DNA from: Antitrichia curtipendula
Taxonomy: Eukaryota; Streptophyta; Bryopsida; Hypnales; Leucodontaceae
Assembly (NCBI GenBank): GCA_951230915.1
Contig: OX579641.1
Location: forward strand, 13,618,254 to 13,682,253
Length of the DNA stretch: 64,000 bases
Direction: 5' to 3'
Shown here: positions 24,346 to 35,344 of the stretch, piece after piece
How positions within the stretch are numbered: the first letter of the stretch is position 1
How the letters are laid out: each line of letters starts with the position of its first letter
Translations under genes and position numbers: made by a program
The notes under the pieces: generated by a model
The model's database searches: none
What the model saw: the letters and a program-made list of their open reading frames with translations, nothing else
Told to the model about the DNA's origin: nothing

Positions 24346-26987
24346 TCCCTCACATTGCTTAATCTCGGTGACCACATTCCAATGTCTCATACTTGATAGC
24401 AAGATGGAGAGTTTGGTGAATCATGGATTTTGAGATTGAACCTTGAGAGAGTGATAATCAGACTGGAGCGTCGACAACCCGATCTATGAGTGCGAATCTT
24501 GACATTATATTGCATCTTTGACTGTCTATACTCATAGAGCACGCCAAAGTGACCGAGATGGTTTTGTTACTCATTGGTATGTAGAAGGATTAGTGTGCAC
24601 AATGAAGCTCTATGGAGATTGCAATTTTGTGAAGGCGTATACTTGGAAGCATGTAGGTATTTCTAGAGTTTTATGACTGCAATGATATTGAGAGACTGTA
24701 AATATATGTTACTATCGCAATCTTGCAGCATTGATGTGGCTTTAGAAGATGCATGAAGTTTATTAACTGAATTGGTTGTGGAAATTAAAGAGTTAAATAA
24801 ACAAATGGATATAGTTTTGTTCACTTCACATTCACAATTTTATGAAGGAGACAATTGGAAGAAATTGCATAGGCATGGGTCCCAAAGATTCAGTTCACTT
24901 TTACTCTGGTAGTTTTCACAGGCCCTGTGAACCACCATACTAGTTCACTTTTTAGATTATAAAAAACATAAACGTTATGGGTGGATTTGCAAGTCCGGAA
25001 GTGTTAGTACTAAATAAGCCATAACCATGATTTAGGGAGTTTTCCGTGATATAGAGATAGGAACTGTAGAGACTTTGGTGAAAATCTCAAAATGCAATTA
25101 GGAAAAACAATGGAAAAAGTTTAGGGAAAAAATAGGGATTTAAGACTAAAAAGACTGTAAGCAAGATTTGGTAAAGTAACCAAATTAGGCAAATAGTAAA
25201 ATGTTTAGAAATGAAAACAAAATCCTAGAAGTAGAAAATGACATTAGAAACCAAAAGAAAATACCAAAGATAAAAAACATAAAAGTGAAAACCAAAAAAT
25301 AGAAAGTAAAAAATAAAAAATGAAAATGAAAATGAAAACCAAAATACTTCAAGTAGGAATGAAACTAAAAGTAACTTGAAAAGCACAAAACAAGCTAGTA
25401 AAATTAAAACTACTACTAGAATACTAAAATAGTGTTAGAAACACTAAAATAGAGTAAAACAACAAATTTAGGTAAAAAAATAATAATTTAGGGGGGTATG
25501 CACTAAATCGGCACAATTTGTACCAAACTAGCACAATTTTCACTATTTGGCGCGTTTCACACTAAATTAGCGTTTTTATAGTAAAAGTAGTGATGGATGA
25601 ACGAAATTCGGAAAGGAATTCCGTTAGGAGTGGGGGTATTAGCAAAATTAGGGTTGCAAGCTCTTTCTCTCTCCTTTTTTGTAAATTCTTGTATGTATAT
25701 GTGTTTTTGGAGGAATGTTGAGGATGTGGGTGTTTTTGAACACGAATTGAGAGGAATTAAGAAAGGGAACTATGTAAGAAAATTTGTTGAAGTAGGTCCA
25801 CTTGTTGGTGAAAAATGAGTGAAGAGAAATGAGTTTATTTAGGTCAGATGGAAAAGTAGATGGAAGGATGGAAGGAAATTAGTTTTTTTTGAAATTCGAA
25901 GGAGACTGACAACTCTTATGGGAGATTGTAGAAGATCAGCAAGCTAGATGGAGCTGAATTTTAAAGGGGTAGTGCGCTTTGAAGTAAACTTCCCAGAAAC
26001 ATATGGCTCAACCAATTTGGAGCAGGGACAAAGAATTGGTGGACGTTTTTGTGGAGAGAAGTCTGTTGCCACAAGAAATTTAGAGCCGCAACTTTGGAGG
26101 GTGAGATCTAACAAAATACAAAGGCGATGCAACTGAAAATTAGTGGGATTGTGCAGGTAGAAAGTGGATTTCCATGAAGCCTAGGCTCATCCCATTTGGA
26201 GCAAAATCAAAGCAACGGTGGTCATTTTTGTGGCTGGTAGTCTATTGTGAAATTCAAGGTTCTATTTTTCTTAGCTTTCCTACTTGTTTTAAATTGCAAT
26301 GTTCAGTGCACCTTCCCTAAACTTGCTGAGGGGGGGGGGGGGGAGGACTATATGATTTCATGCTAATGGCTTGTGAAATTGGAATCTATGAGTGGGTGAA
26401 TGTTGTAAATGCTTGTGGGTGTATCTACGAATGCATGATGAATGAGTTCATTTTTAGGATTTTAGAGCAAGTATGGAAGCGGAACCCAAATTGGGCTATA
26501 AATAGGGTTGGATATGTGAATGATGAAATAGAAGTAAGAAATTAATTACCTAAGTTGAGGTGGTGCATGCCTTATGTTGAATTCTATGAACTTAAGTGGG
26601 GGTCAAAATGGGAGACCTATGTAAATGTGAATTTCAATCTTGGTAAGAATGATTTGTGTGCTGTGAACATTTTTTAGGATTCCATTTGGCCATTTTGGAT
26701 CCAAATTGGGAGTTTTGGGAGGGAGGGACTTTTGGTCAAGGAGGTTACCCTACTTTTTAGACATGGATTAGGATGATTTTTGGAGTATTAGGGTATGTTT
26801 TTAATGATGTTAGGTGGGTTGCCTCGACATTGCAGTAGAATTTTAAGACAATTTGGAGTGTGGTAAATTAGGAGTCCATTGCTTGGAGGCTAAATAGTTT
26901 AGTGGTCCTATACACTTCCCTCGGCCAAACTCTAGGGGTGGTTTTTGCTACGACAGTAAAAATTACTCAAGGCCTAATTGGCACTTA
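24346..26987. other. unassigned AT-rich intergenic stretch
   Basis: No supported gene. 25200-25400 is an A-rich low-complexity tract (AAAATGAAAACCAAAA type). 25960-26240 holds a degenerate direct repeat with the phrase CCAATTTGGAGCAGGGAC / CCCATTTGGAGCAAAATC. A run of 13 or more G lies near 26330. Confidence 0.4.
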
Positions 26988-27441
26988 GGGCCGCTTCACA
27001 CTATGGTCGATCAAGTTGAGAGGCCATGGGTTTAAGTGGCCAAACTTTGTTGAGAGTCCAAAAAAATGAGCAATAAATAGGCAATAAAATATAGGAATTG
27101 GAGCCTTCAGTCGGCCATACTGTGAAGACTCCAAAGGCCAAGGCCAAAGTCCAAACTCTTAGCAATGAACTCCCACCTACCAATCTAACGGTTGAGATCT
27201 TGTTATAAGTTGGCAAACTCTCATCCACAGTTTGGGTCTCCATTTTTAGTCGACCCAAACTTTCCTTGAGAGTCCGTTGCCATGTAGGCAATTTATTGCC
27301 ACGTAGGTAGTTGGAGGGTGATGGCCTTTGGATTTGTGCGTTCTAGTGTGAAGAATTGAGAGTCTGAACTTTTGGTTTCTTGAAATTTGATTGGTGAAAA
27401 TCTACGGCCTCTTGACCTTTGACCACAGTGTGAAGTGGCCC
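26988..27441. mobile_element. Tourist-like (PIF/Harbinger-type) MITE
   Basis: Ends GGGCCGCTTCACACTATGGTC and the inverse of GGGCCACTTCACACTGTGGTC. The flanking trinucleotide TTA is duplicated directly (26985-26987 and 27442-27444). TTA target sites and G-rich termini are typical of PIF/Harbinger. 454 bp, non-coding. Confidence 0.8.
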
Positions 27442-27444
27442 TTA

Positions 27445-29261
27445 TCTCTTAGCCTTCTTCCTAGGCTGCCTTGTCCGCTGGAGCTGGACTAATTGTTTTC
27501 TTCTCTTGTATTTTTAATTCAAATTTGCCACTATCTCTTTGAAAGGAAAAAAATGTTGTCCTGCCAGTGCAATCTTGAAAATGAGAGTATGGATGTGGTG
27601 ATCATTCTAGTGAGTCCAAGTTTCTCAGATACGTCAAGACTAAGGTAAACCAGCCTATGACAGGCCAACTGTCTAATGCAGACATCTACATAACCCCCCC
27701 ATTACAATCCATTTCAGATTTTTGCTTCTACAATTTAATTAGGTTGGTTAGTGGCCCACATTAGTGCATTAGGTGATTGTAATAGAATTAGTAATGACTG
27801 TCATAGGACACTTACACATTGTGAGTGTAAACTCATTATAAAGAATTTTTTTTTTTTCCTTTGTGTAATGGCCACATTAAAAATTCTTGTGGTTGTGTTA
27901 GGAAATCTGAAGACTGCATTAGGTGGTAAGATGACCATCATGAAGACATATTTTATTGATTTTAGATAGTCTACAGACTGTTTTGGAAAAATACTTAAAA
28001 AATTCATAACAAATTCCTGCTTTGTCCAAAAACTAAAATTTTAACTGCTTCTTTCATTTCTCAAAGTTGTCTCTGCTAGAAAAAAATCTGATTTTATTTT
28101 GCTAATGGCAACATACCAAATCAGTCATTCTGCCTGTCATAAGTTGGTTTACCTTAGTCCTAATGCAGATTTTCAATGATGTCTCCACAAATCTTTTCAA
28201 TTGAATCACAAAATCAAGTTGTTTTATTAAAAAAATCGTACGTGTTCTGCAAGCGGCACGCGGCAAGAGCAGAGCACCCTAACAAGCCGCACTGATAAAA
28301 CTACTGTAACTGCAGCACAGCCAAGATACAGATACGGTATTCTGTGCTTTTGAGCAAATACATCAAAGTTTCGCCATCAAAACATTTTTGCGGACTGCCT
28401 GACAAGGGGATTCAGGGTAGTTAAAATTGCGAATCTGGAGAGACAGTGTGCAGCAGCCTGCCCTCTGAGCCGAGTCCAACAAAGGGAAATGACACGACGG
28501 CTTGACTTGCTCTGTTGGACCTTCATTTGCTGGAACACAATCTACTTCCACTCTACCCCTTTTTTTCGCGCTCAGGGGGAACCGCATTCAACCAATTGCC
28601 CAGATGATTTAGGACCTGCAGTGCTCCGTCTGGCACTTTCCCTCCCTGGATGGAATTTATTTCTCGTGGTTGCACAAATCTTCCAAATCCTGCATGGAAA
28701 TCGGTATCATGACGCCCGTTTTTTTTTTTTATCATCTCTACGTGAGGCTGCGCTTAATTGCTGCTATTGGCACCTGGGTGGTGTGTGTTGAAACCAGTGA
28801 TGAAGCAACACAAGGTGCCAGTCAGTAGTGACATTACAGTTCATCCATTGGTCTCGATCAGATTAATTCAGGGTTGGCAGTGAGGGTCTTGGTCCGCAAC
28901 TCATCCATGCAAGTTTCCCCGGACGCACACTTTGGGAATGAATGGACCCGAGGATGAAAGTGCACTTGCTGTCAGACCTTGAAAAAACAACAGCAGTGAA
29001 CGACAGTCGAGAGCTGCGTTCAGTCAACCCCCCATCAAGAGATGACATGGACCAAGTAGCATACATGGAGGTGACTCAGCATCTGCCCCCCCTCCAAAAA
29101 ATCATTTGGTTTATTCTCCCAGATCATTTGGCAGTTTCTTTATTCATTTATTGACACAAATGGAATGGAATCATTTGGCAGTTTACATTCAGGAACTTGA
29201 GGCATGACAGAGGTGGAGAGCAGAGACGATGGAGCACTTTGTTTGGAATGGGTGTCACTGA
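27445..29261. other. unassigned intergenic stretch
   Basis: 28240-29100 has more balanced base composition, but overlapping frames on both strands (60-100 codons) show no recognisable domain. It may be a remnant of a gene or an element; nothing decides this. Confidence 0.3.
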
Positions 29262-30656
29262 TTATCCCCAAAGTGACATTCAATTTCTGGGGTTCAAAAA
29301 CATCATTGCTTTTGAAGCTTTATGGATCTAAATGTCTTCAAGTTATACAAATCTCAACCGTACAATCTTGTAGAGTACATGTTGTAGATGACATGTACAA
29401 AATTTGAAGTCAATTGGTCACATAGATTGCAAGATCATAATGTTTTAGTGTTGAAAATGGATGCTGAAATTTTCCCAAAAACACATTTGGAGGTGAAATT
29501 TGATTTCTAAACCTACTCAAATGAAAAAACTTTACACTATAAAATGATTCAAAACTAGTATACAAACACATTGGTGGAAGAAAAAAAATTCATTCAATTG
29601 ACTCATTGTGTCTACAAAACGGCTTTGAAATGTCAAAAATTAGCAAGAAAAATTGCAAAAAATAGATCTAAAGCTGAACCTCCTTCTACTATAATGCTTC
29701 TCAGTCACTCATTAATTCTTGGATTAACATGAAAATTTAGCCACACAAACTAGACAAGTATGCGCAATTTTTCCAAAAAGAATTATTGAAAATGGAGTCT
29801 GTATGGAGAAGAAACAAGCCGCCGAAGTTCACTATAAGGTAGTATGCTCTTAAAGTGACCATTTAAGGGCTGGTCCGCCTTTTTCACAGGCTTTCGTGAA
29901 CGAAAATATTTTTAGATCATTTTTCAAAGAAAGAAAAATAGATGTGGAACCTAACACAAGTGGTTTTGTATTTTTTCAAGCATTTTTGAATTACTTATGA
30001 ATTTTCAAAGATTCAGGGCTTAGGCACCTATTTGTGACCATAGATCTTCCAAAATCTGCCCATATGCAACTTGTAAAGAGATGTCCGGAAATCAAAGACA
30101 ATGATTGGCTCTTGCAACAGAAAAACAATTTTTCCTTGATACATTCAATTGCTAAACTGGTCCATTTAAGGATCATCCCATCTCCATTCTCCACCTAAAA
30201 ATAGGGTCGGTTTGAAGAAGATGGGCGCTTTTAGAGCACACTACCTTACTCCAAAAATGGCAAGATTTGGAACCTCAAATTGCTCCCAAACATTCAAAAC
30301 AACTTGGATTGACATGAAAACTTTACCACAATAACTATGCTTCAAGGAGAACAAAATCTAATTTTTTATTTATTGAAAATGAGCAATGGATGAAGGAGAT
30401 ACAAGGCCCCAAAGTTGCAGCCCTAAAATACAATTTGGTGAACTCAAATGGAAGTTGTGAACTTCGATTGGCTTCCAAAAAATCAATAAACCTTGGATTA
30501 ATCTGAAAAATTTACCACACAGAGTAGAGGGCAGAACGCAACTTTTACAACAAGTTTGATTGAATTTGGACCTTGGATGCAAAAGTTACAGCACTTTGAA
30601 CTGGACTTGAAATTGTGTGAGGACACTTTCTGTCCTCTTTGTCACTTTGGGGTTAT
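29262..30656. mobile_element. family A element, copy A12, split by a family B MITE
   Basis: Ends CCCCAAAGTGACA and the inverse, with TTAT (worn TTAA) at the outer edges. The sequence is the reverse-complement relative of A1 (2139-3120) on both sides of the inserted B2 (29837-30246). Without B2 it would be about 985 bp, almost the length of A1. Confidence 0.75.
29837..30246. mobile_element. family B MITE, copy B2, nested in A12
   Basis: Ends AGGTAGTATGCTCTTAAAG and the inverse of AGGTAGTGTGCTCTAAAAG; 410 bp. Flanked by TA on both sides. A1 supplies the uninterrupted version of the target region, so the insertion and the TA duplication are supported. Confidence 0.8.
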
Positions 30657-31233
30657 GGCAGACGACCTATTTCCAACCACTCAAGCAATTACGCATATTT
30701 GGAGTGCAGATTTTTTGAGTGCCGAATTTTTCCCATGTACAAAAATAGAATTTGGAAGGATTGCATATTTTTCCATAATTTTATTACACAAAATAAACCT
30801 ATAATAGTCATATAGACCTTTCTATTCCTTACTATAGGTTGATTGCAATATCAACCAAGGGATGGTTACCATGTGGGTGTATTGCATGGCAAAAGTTCAT
30901 AAAGGATCCACAAGGACCCTCCACTATTCGGGTTGTAGAATTGGCTTAATTTGATCACAAATAGGATCAAATTTAACCTCTCTGCTCTTGGAATCATAAA
31001 CATTGTTTACTAATGAGGCAAAGGTCCTTTTTTTATATCCTTAGAAAGGGGCCCCTTACAGTCAACAAAATTGTCTTATTAAAAGTTCTTTAGCCAACCC
31101 CAATCCTTGAAGTGATCCCTAAAGTTCTTTGACTTTGTTTCACAGAAAAACACTTGAAATGTATTGTTCTAATGACAAGGCCCCCCAAAAATGGCAAATG
31201 AAATCTTGTTGCATCTTACCATAAGAACTAGTA
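30657..31233. other. unassigned intergenic stretch
   Basis: AT-rich sequence without a supported gene or element. Confidence 0.35.
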
Positions 31234-31683
31234 CACTAAAGATGATATTTAGTGTCTTGTACACTAAATACGAAGGCATACACTAAAAGCCAATTACCCT
31301 ATGAAAGTAAGTAACATTAAATGTCAATTCAAACACTAAATGTGAACCAGAGTTGTCATATCAGACGGAATATCACTGTTCACGGACAGAATCGGACCGA
31401 TTAGGGCTAGGCAGCTGCAAACTTCAGAGCCTTGTAACTTTTGCAAAAATTCTTCAAATAAGGAAAATGAGATGTTTTTCGGCATCTACAAGTTTTTGTA
31501 GATGCCGAAAAACATCTCATTTTCCTTATTTGAAGAATTTTTGCAAAAGTTACAAGGCTCTGAAGTTTGCAGCCGGCACATTCAAGTCTAACACTAATTG
31601 TGGACAAGTTCAGATTTAGTGTTGTAGCTAGTAGGGGGGTAAAAACACTAAATGTCACTCAACACTAAATATCATCTTTAGTG
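31234..31683. mobile_element. 450-bp inverted-repeat element with a central perfect hairpin
   Basis: Outer inverted repeats CACTAAAGATGATATTTAGTG at each end, flanked by the direct repeat TAGTA (31229-31233 and 31684-31688). Further CACTAAAT motifs are scattered inside. The centre is a perfect palindrome at 31414-31573. Although it starts CACTA, the 5-bp flank does not fit the usual 3-bp CACTA target duplication, so the superfamily is left open. Confidence 0.75.
31414..31573. repeat. perfect 78-bp-arm hairpin, 4-nt loop
   Basis: 31414-31491 (GCTGCAAACTTCAGAGCC...) is exactly inverted at 31496-31573; the loop is GTTT. The two overlapping open frames on opposite strands here are only the palindrome read twice. 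Confidence 0.95.
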
Positions 31684-31689
31684 TAGTAG

Positions 31690-32204
31690 ACTACTTCATT
31701 ATGTTGTAGTAAGAAGACGGGAGGTTTTGATCACATAGATTAGGAGATTATAATGTTTGAAGCTAGAAAAAATATTTTTAGAGGGCATCCAAAGGCTTTT
31801 TCATAATTTAATTTTAACTTTTTCTTTTCTTTAACTTTTTCTTTCTTTCTTTTTGTAACAAAGTTGGTCTCATGTTCAAAATTTTCATAACATTGCAAGT
31901 TGGAGAATATGTACAAAAAAATTCCAATAAAGAATTAGCTTAAAAAAAAGTCTCATACAAAGCTCTTTTTTCAATTTATAGCTTACACACGTAGTAATCT
32001 CTTCAAAATGTGAACAATGGAGTTCTAGATTTCAACTAGCCTAGGGGAAGAAAAATAAAAAATAAAAAATAAAAGGTGCTCAAAATTTCAAGTTTTAGCA
32101 AGCTTGATCAATCTATATTAGAAAGTTGGAATTCCAACCCTCTTCTTTGAATTGCCCCTATATATGGCTTCAAAACGAACAGTGAGCAGTTGTGAGATGG
32201 ACTA
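31690..32204. other. unassigned AT-rich intergenic stretch
   Basis: Low-complexity T- and A-rich runs; resembles family A interiors near 31725-31750 but has no paired ends. Confidence 0.3.
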
Positions 32205-32626
32205 CTCATAGTGTTAGAGCATAACGAGATCTATTTATACTTTTTTAATGGATGGAATAAGAGCTTGGCTACCTAATTTCCTTCTTACAAATGTTAAAAA
32301 TATAGAGTTTGTTTAAGTTTAGTACTGGTCACATTTGGGAGCCTTGTGTATTACTTTTAGTATGCCGCAGTGTTTGGTTTGGGTCAAGCTATAACTTTTT
32401 CTAGACTGCACATGTGGGTTTTGCAAGGCCTAGGATCATAAATAGGTGCCTATGGCAAAATTATTTGGAAATTCATAAGTAATTCATAAATGCTCCAAAA
32501 AATATGAAACCACTTGTGTTAGATTTTGCATCAATTTTTCTTCAAGTAAAAAAAAAATTCGGGCATCTGAAATCCATTACAAAGGTTGACCAACCCTTAA
32601 AGTGATGGTTTATGAGCACACTACTT
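32205..32626. mobile_element. family B-related MITE, copy C2 (empty-site allele for A7)
   Basis: Right end GAGCACACTACTTA, left end approximated by the worn TAGTGTTAGAGCAT near 32210. It aligns with 14390-14808 plus 15196-15226 but has a single TTAA at 32597-32600 where the other copy carries A7. Confidence 0.65.
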
Positions 32627-34822
32627 ATGTCTAGGCTGAAGTAAAGGGTAACTAGGCATACATTATGGGTAATTGAGCATATTGGGCTTGGCATGGGAAG
32701 AGACCGGGTCAAGATTAGTTAAGCTTGACTCATCATAAATTGCTAACACTAGATTCCGTTCTCCTTGATTTTGAAGATGTTCTCTATTCCCTCAATTTTG
32801 AAGATGTTATCCTACTCCGAGAATTATAATTTTAAAAAGCTTGTGATTAAAATCCAAAGATATAATATTTTTGGTAATTATTACACATAGCTTCTAAATC
32901 AACTTAGTTTGTGTGTGTATTGATGTCAAGAGAATTCCTTTATACAAGTGGGGTGGTAGGAGGTAGAACAATCCATGTGGAATATGTAAATTATAATTAA
33001 TAGGGACTCAACTGCATATAGTTAATTGAAAAGTAGGAATTGTGTTAAAACTAGAATATGAAGCCTCATTTTTGCATAGTAGAATAACTTTTTTCAAAAC
33101 AATTTGAACTTAGAAAAGTTGGGAAATCAAGCTAAACTTCCTCATCTAAAATCCTTTTGTAAGTTTGAGCCTTCAAAAAAAAGTTATGGGCAAAGTTCAA
33201 AGAAGATGTTTTAATTGTCAAAGAAATGCCCCTTCCAATCCCTCTCTTTAATTTTGCCCATAGTGTTTTTTTTATTGGAGACTCTAAATTTAAAACGTTT
33301 TTAAAAAAAAATGAAAGTTAGCTTGATTTTCCAACTTTTCTTAGTTCAATTTCTTTTTGACAAAAGATATTCTATTGTGCCAAAATGGGGTCTAAAATTC
33401 ACCTTTAAACACAATTCCTATGATTTGACAATAAGCGGTCAAGCTCTCATCTTCAATTATCCCATACAACTTGAGGATTTATGACAAACAATGGATTTCA
33501 TTTAAAAAATGACCTCTCCACCCTCCATTACCACAAATGCTAATGAAGCAATCCTTTCATTTTGGCATTGAGTTTTTTTTAGTATTAGTTTATTAAATAA
33601 CAAACTAATATGTGATTTAGTGGATTTTTTGGGTGTTTGAATTTCCTAAGTTCAAACTTCATAGTTAGGAGCAATTGTTACACCAAGAAAAGCCACAGAT
33701 TAATCTTGTCCGTGCTACCACTTTCTTGTACATTGAGACAAATTTATAAGTCCAAAATAATGTTAGAGAAGTACCATGGTCTGAACTTGGGATAAGAGGT
33801 TGTCCAAGTCTTGTCCAAGCTCCTCTAGGCATTTTTTAATGCAAATTTTATTTTAGTATAGATAACTTTGCCAGTGCTAACCCCCCATTTTTAATAAATG
33901 GCATTTTCCTCCCATAACTCTTCATGGGCCCATCCTATTGTAATTTTTTGGGGTGAAGCAGCAAGGTATTCCTTGTCGCCCACATTTTAAAAAATTCAAA
34001 AAATATAGTGAATATTTTTGTTTGTGGGGAGTTGCCCAAAATTGCCATGTTGTCCCCCAAAACATTGTTTTATCCTTTAGGGGTTAATTAATAAGTCCCT
34101 CCCTTGCATTTAACAAAGCATATTGTCAACCTTCTTTAGGGAAGATCATTGCTTGGTTATACAATGGTGTGATAAGATGAAGATCAAGTGGATAAAAATT
34201 GCCCTAGTAGCTCATAGCCATGTGTGGTGAGTCTTGGCACCCTTGCTTCATCTCTAGGTAGTTTAGTATGGGTTTCTTTTTTGAGGTTAAAATAAACTTC
34301 AATTTGTAGTCCCTAAAACAACAAAAACAACTTTAAAAAACTTGAGGCATGTATGAATTATTGAGAAGATTTATCAACAATTTATTTAATATTACAAATT
34401 CAATTGGTTGATTGGCAATTTCACTTGCCTATATGTAAGGTAGAACAACCCATTATGGTCGAAATTAGGAGTTTGCTCTCATGCCATTGCTAAACTTTTT
34501 TTTTAATATTTTTCTCCACGTAAAGACAAGCATGAAAAAAGGGAAGTGCAATTGAATTTATTTTTTGACAAAGTATGGAATTGTTATAAATTTTTGAAGT
34601 ATGTTGACCATCATGGACCAAAAAGAGTCTTTAGACTATCTCCAAACCAACAAAAAGTGTATCCATAATGGTCATCTTACTCACATAAAGCAATTGCTAT
34701 ATTTTTTTAACTTGGTCACAATATAGAGGCCTACAAAAGTCACTTCCTTCAATGGATATACACTCAAAAGATGGAATTTCCTAGTGTAGTCACTAGTCAC
34801 TCCATTACTATCACCTAAGACA
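32627..34822. other. unassigned AT-rich intergenic stretch, ending copy of family A at 34087
   Basis: No gene. At 34073-34087 a family A right terminus (CCTTTAGGGGTTAA) is clear, but I could not find its left partner, so the copy is truncated or worn. Confidence 0.45.
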
Positions 34823-35122
34823 TTAACACCTAAAGGATCAACATGTGGTTTTGGGTAGTATAGAAAATTTTGGCAAGTACATGTGATTGGAGATTTTCAT
34901 ATTTTTGGCTGAAATTTTAATAAAAGTTGTGCGCAAGGAATATCTTTCATATGCACTAAATTTCATGACATTTGGAAATACGAGTAAAAAGTTATGACCT
35001 AATATGTTACTTTTATCCTTGGCCGGGCAGTCCGGATAGATCAGAAAAAATCACTTTTTCTATAAACAAAAATTTGAAATAGCTTTTTTAGAGTTCTATA
35101 TATTTGAAAAGCTTGAATCTAT
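34823..35122. mobile_element. truncated family A copy, A11
   Basis: Left end TTAACACCTAAAGGATC. The following ~290 bp is the inverse of the right end of A6 (12950-13251). It stops at about 35120 where the copia LTR begins, so the copia element inserted into it. Confidence 0.7.
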
Positions 35123-35344
35123 TGAGAATAGGAAACAAAACAAAACTATAAAAGATTGTAAAGCCAAAGTATGCAAGATGAAAGAGAGAGATATTAACCA
35201 TGGAGGTATCAAATATATACAAAGGAGAGAAGGTGAAACCCTTCTCTCCTATTGATCCAAGAGATTCTAATATAATCCTTAGGTTCCAGTAGAACTAAAA
35301 TAAACTATAATGAAGAGCGTATTAATAGAATATATTTCTTAACA
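35123..35344 (-). repeat. copia 3' LTR (minus-strand element)
   Basis: On the minus strand a purine tract (GAGCGAGGAGGAG, 35345-35358) immediately precedes TGTTAAGAAATATATTC, the classic PPT-LTR junction. This sets the right edge at 35344. The left edge is placed at TGAGAATAGG, where the family A sequence is interrupted. About 222 bp. The other LTR is absent. Confidence 0.65.

Noticed and set aside
26325..26345. Poly-G run as a possible G-quadruplex or assembly gap
   Set aside because: A single homopolymer with no further G tracts in register; not enough to claim a structure.
28363..29154. Cluster of 60-100 codon frames in a balanced-GC stretch
   Set aside because: Frames overlap on opposite strands and none shows a recognisable domain or a consistent splice model.
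31353..31658. Two overlapping 83-88 codon frames on opposite strands with nearly the same protein
   Set aside because: They are the perfect palindrome 31414-31573 read from each side, not genes.
31234..31683. CACTA assignment of the hairpin element from its CACTAAAG ends
   Set aside because: The flanking direct repeat is 5 bp (TAGTA), not the 3 bp expected, and no CACTA subterminal pattern is present.
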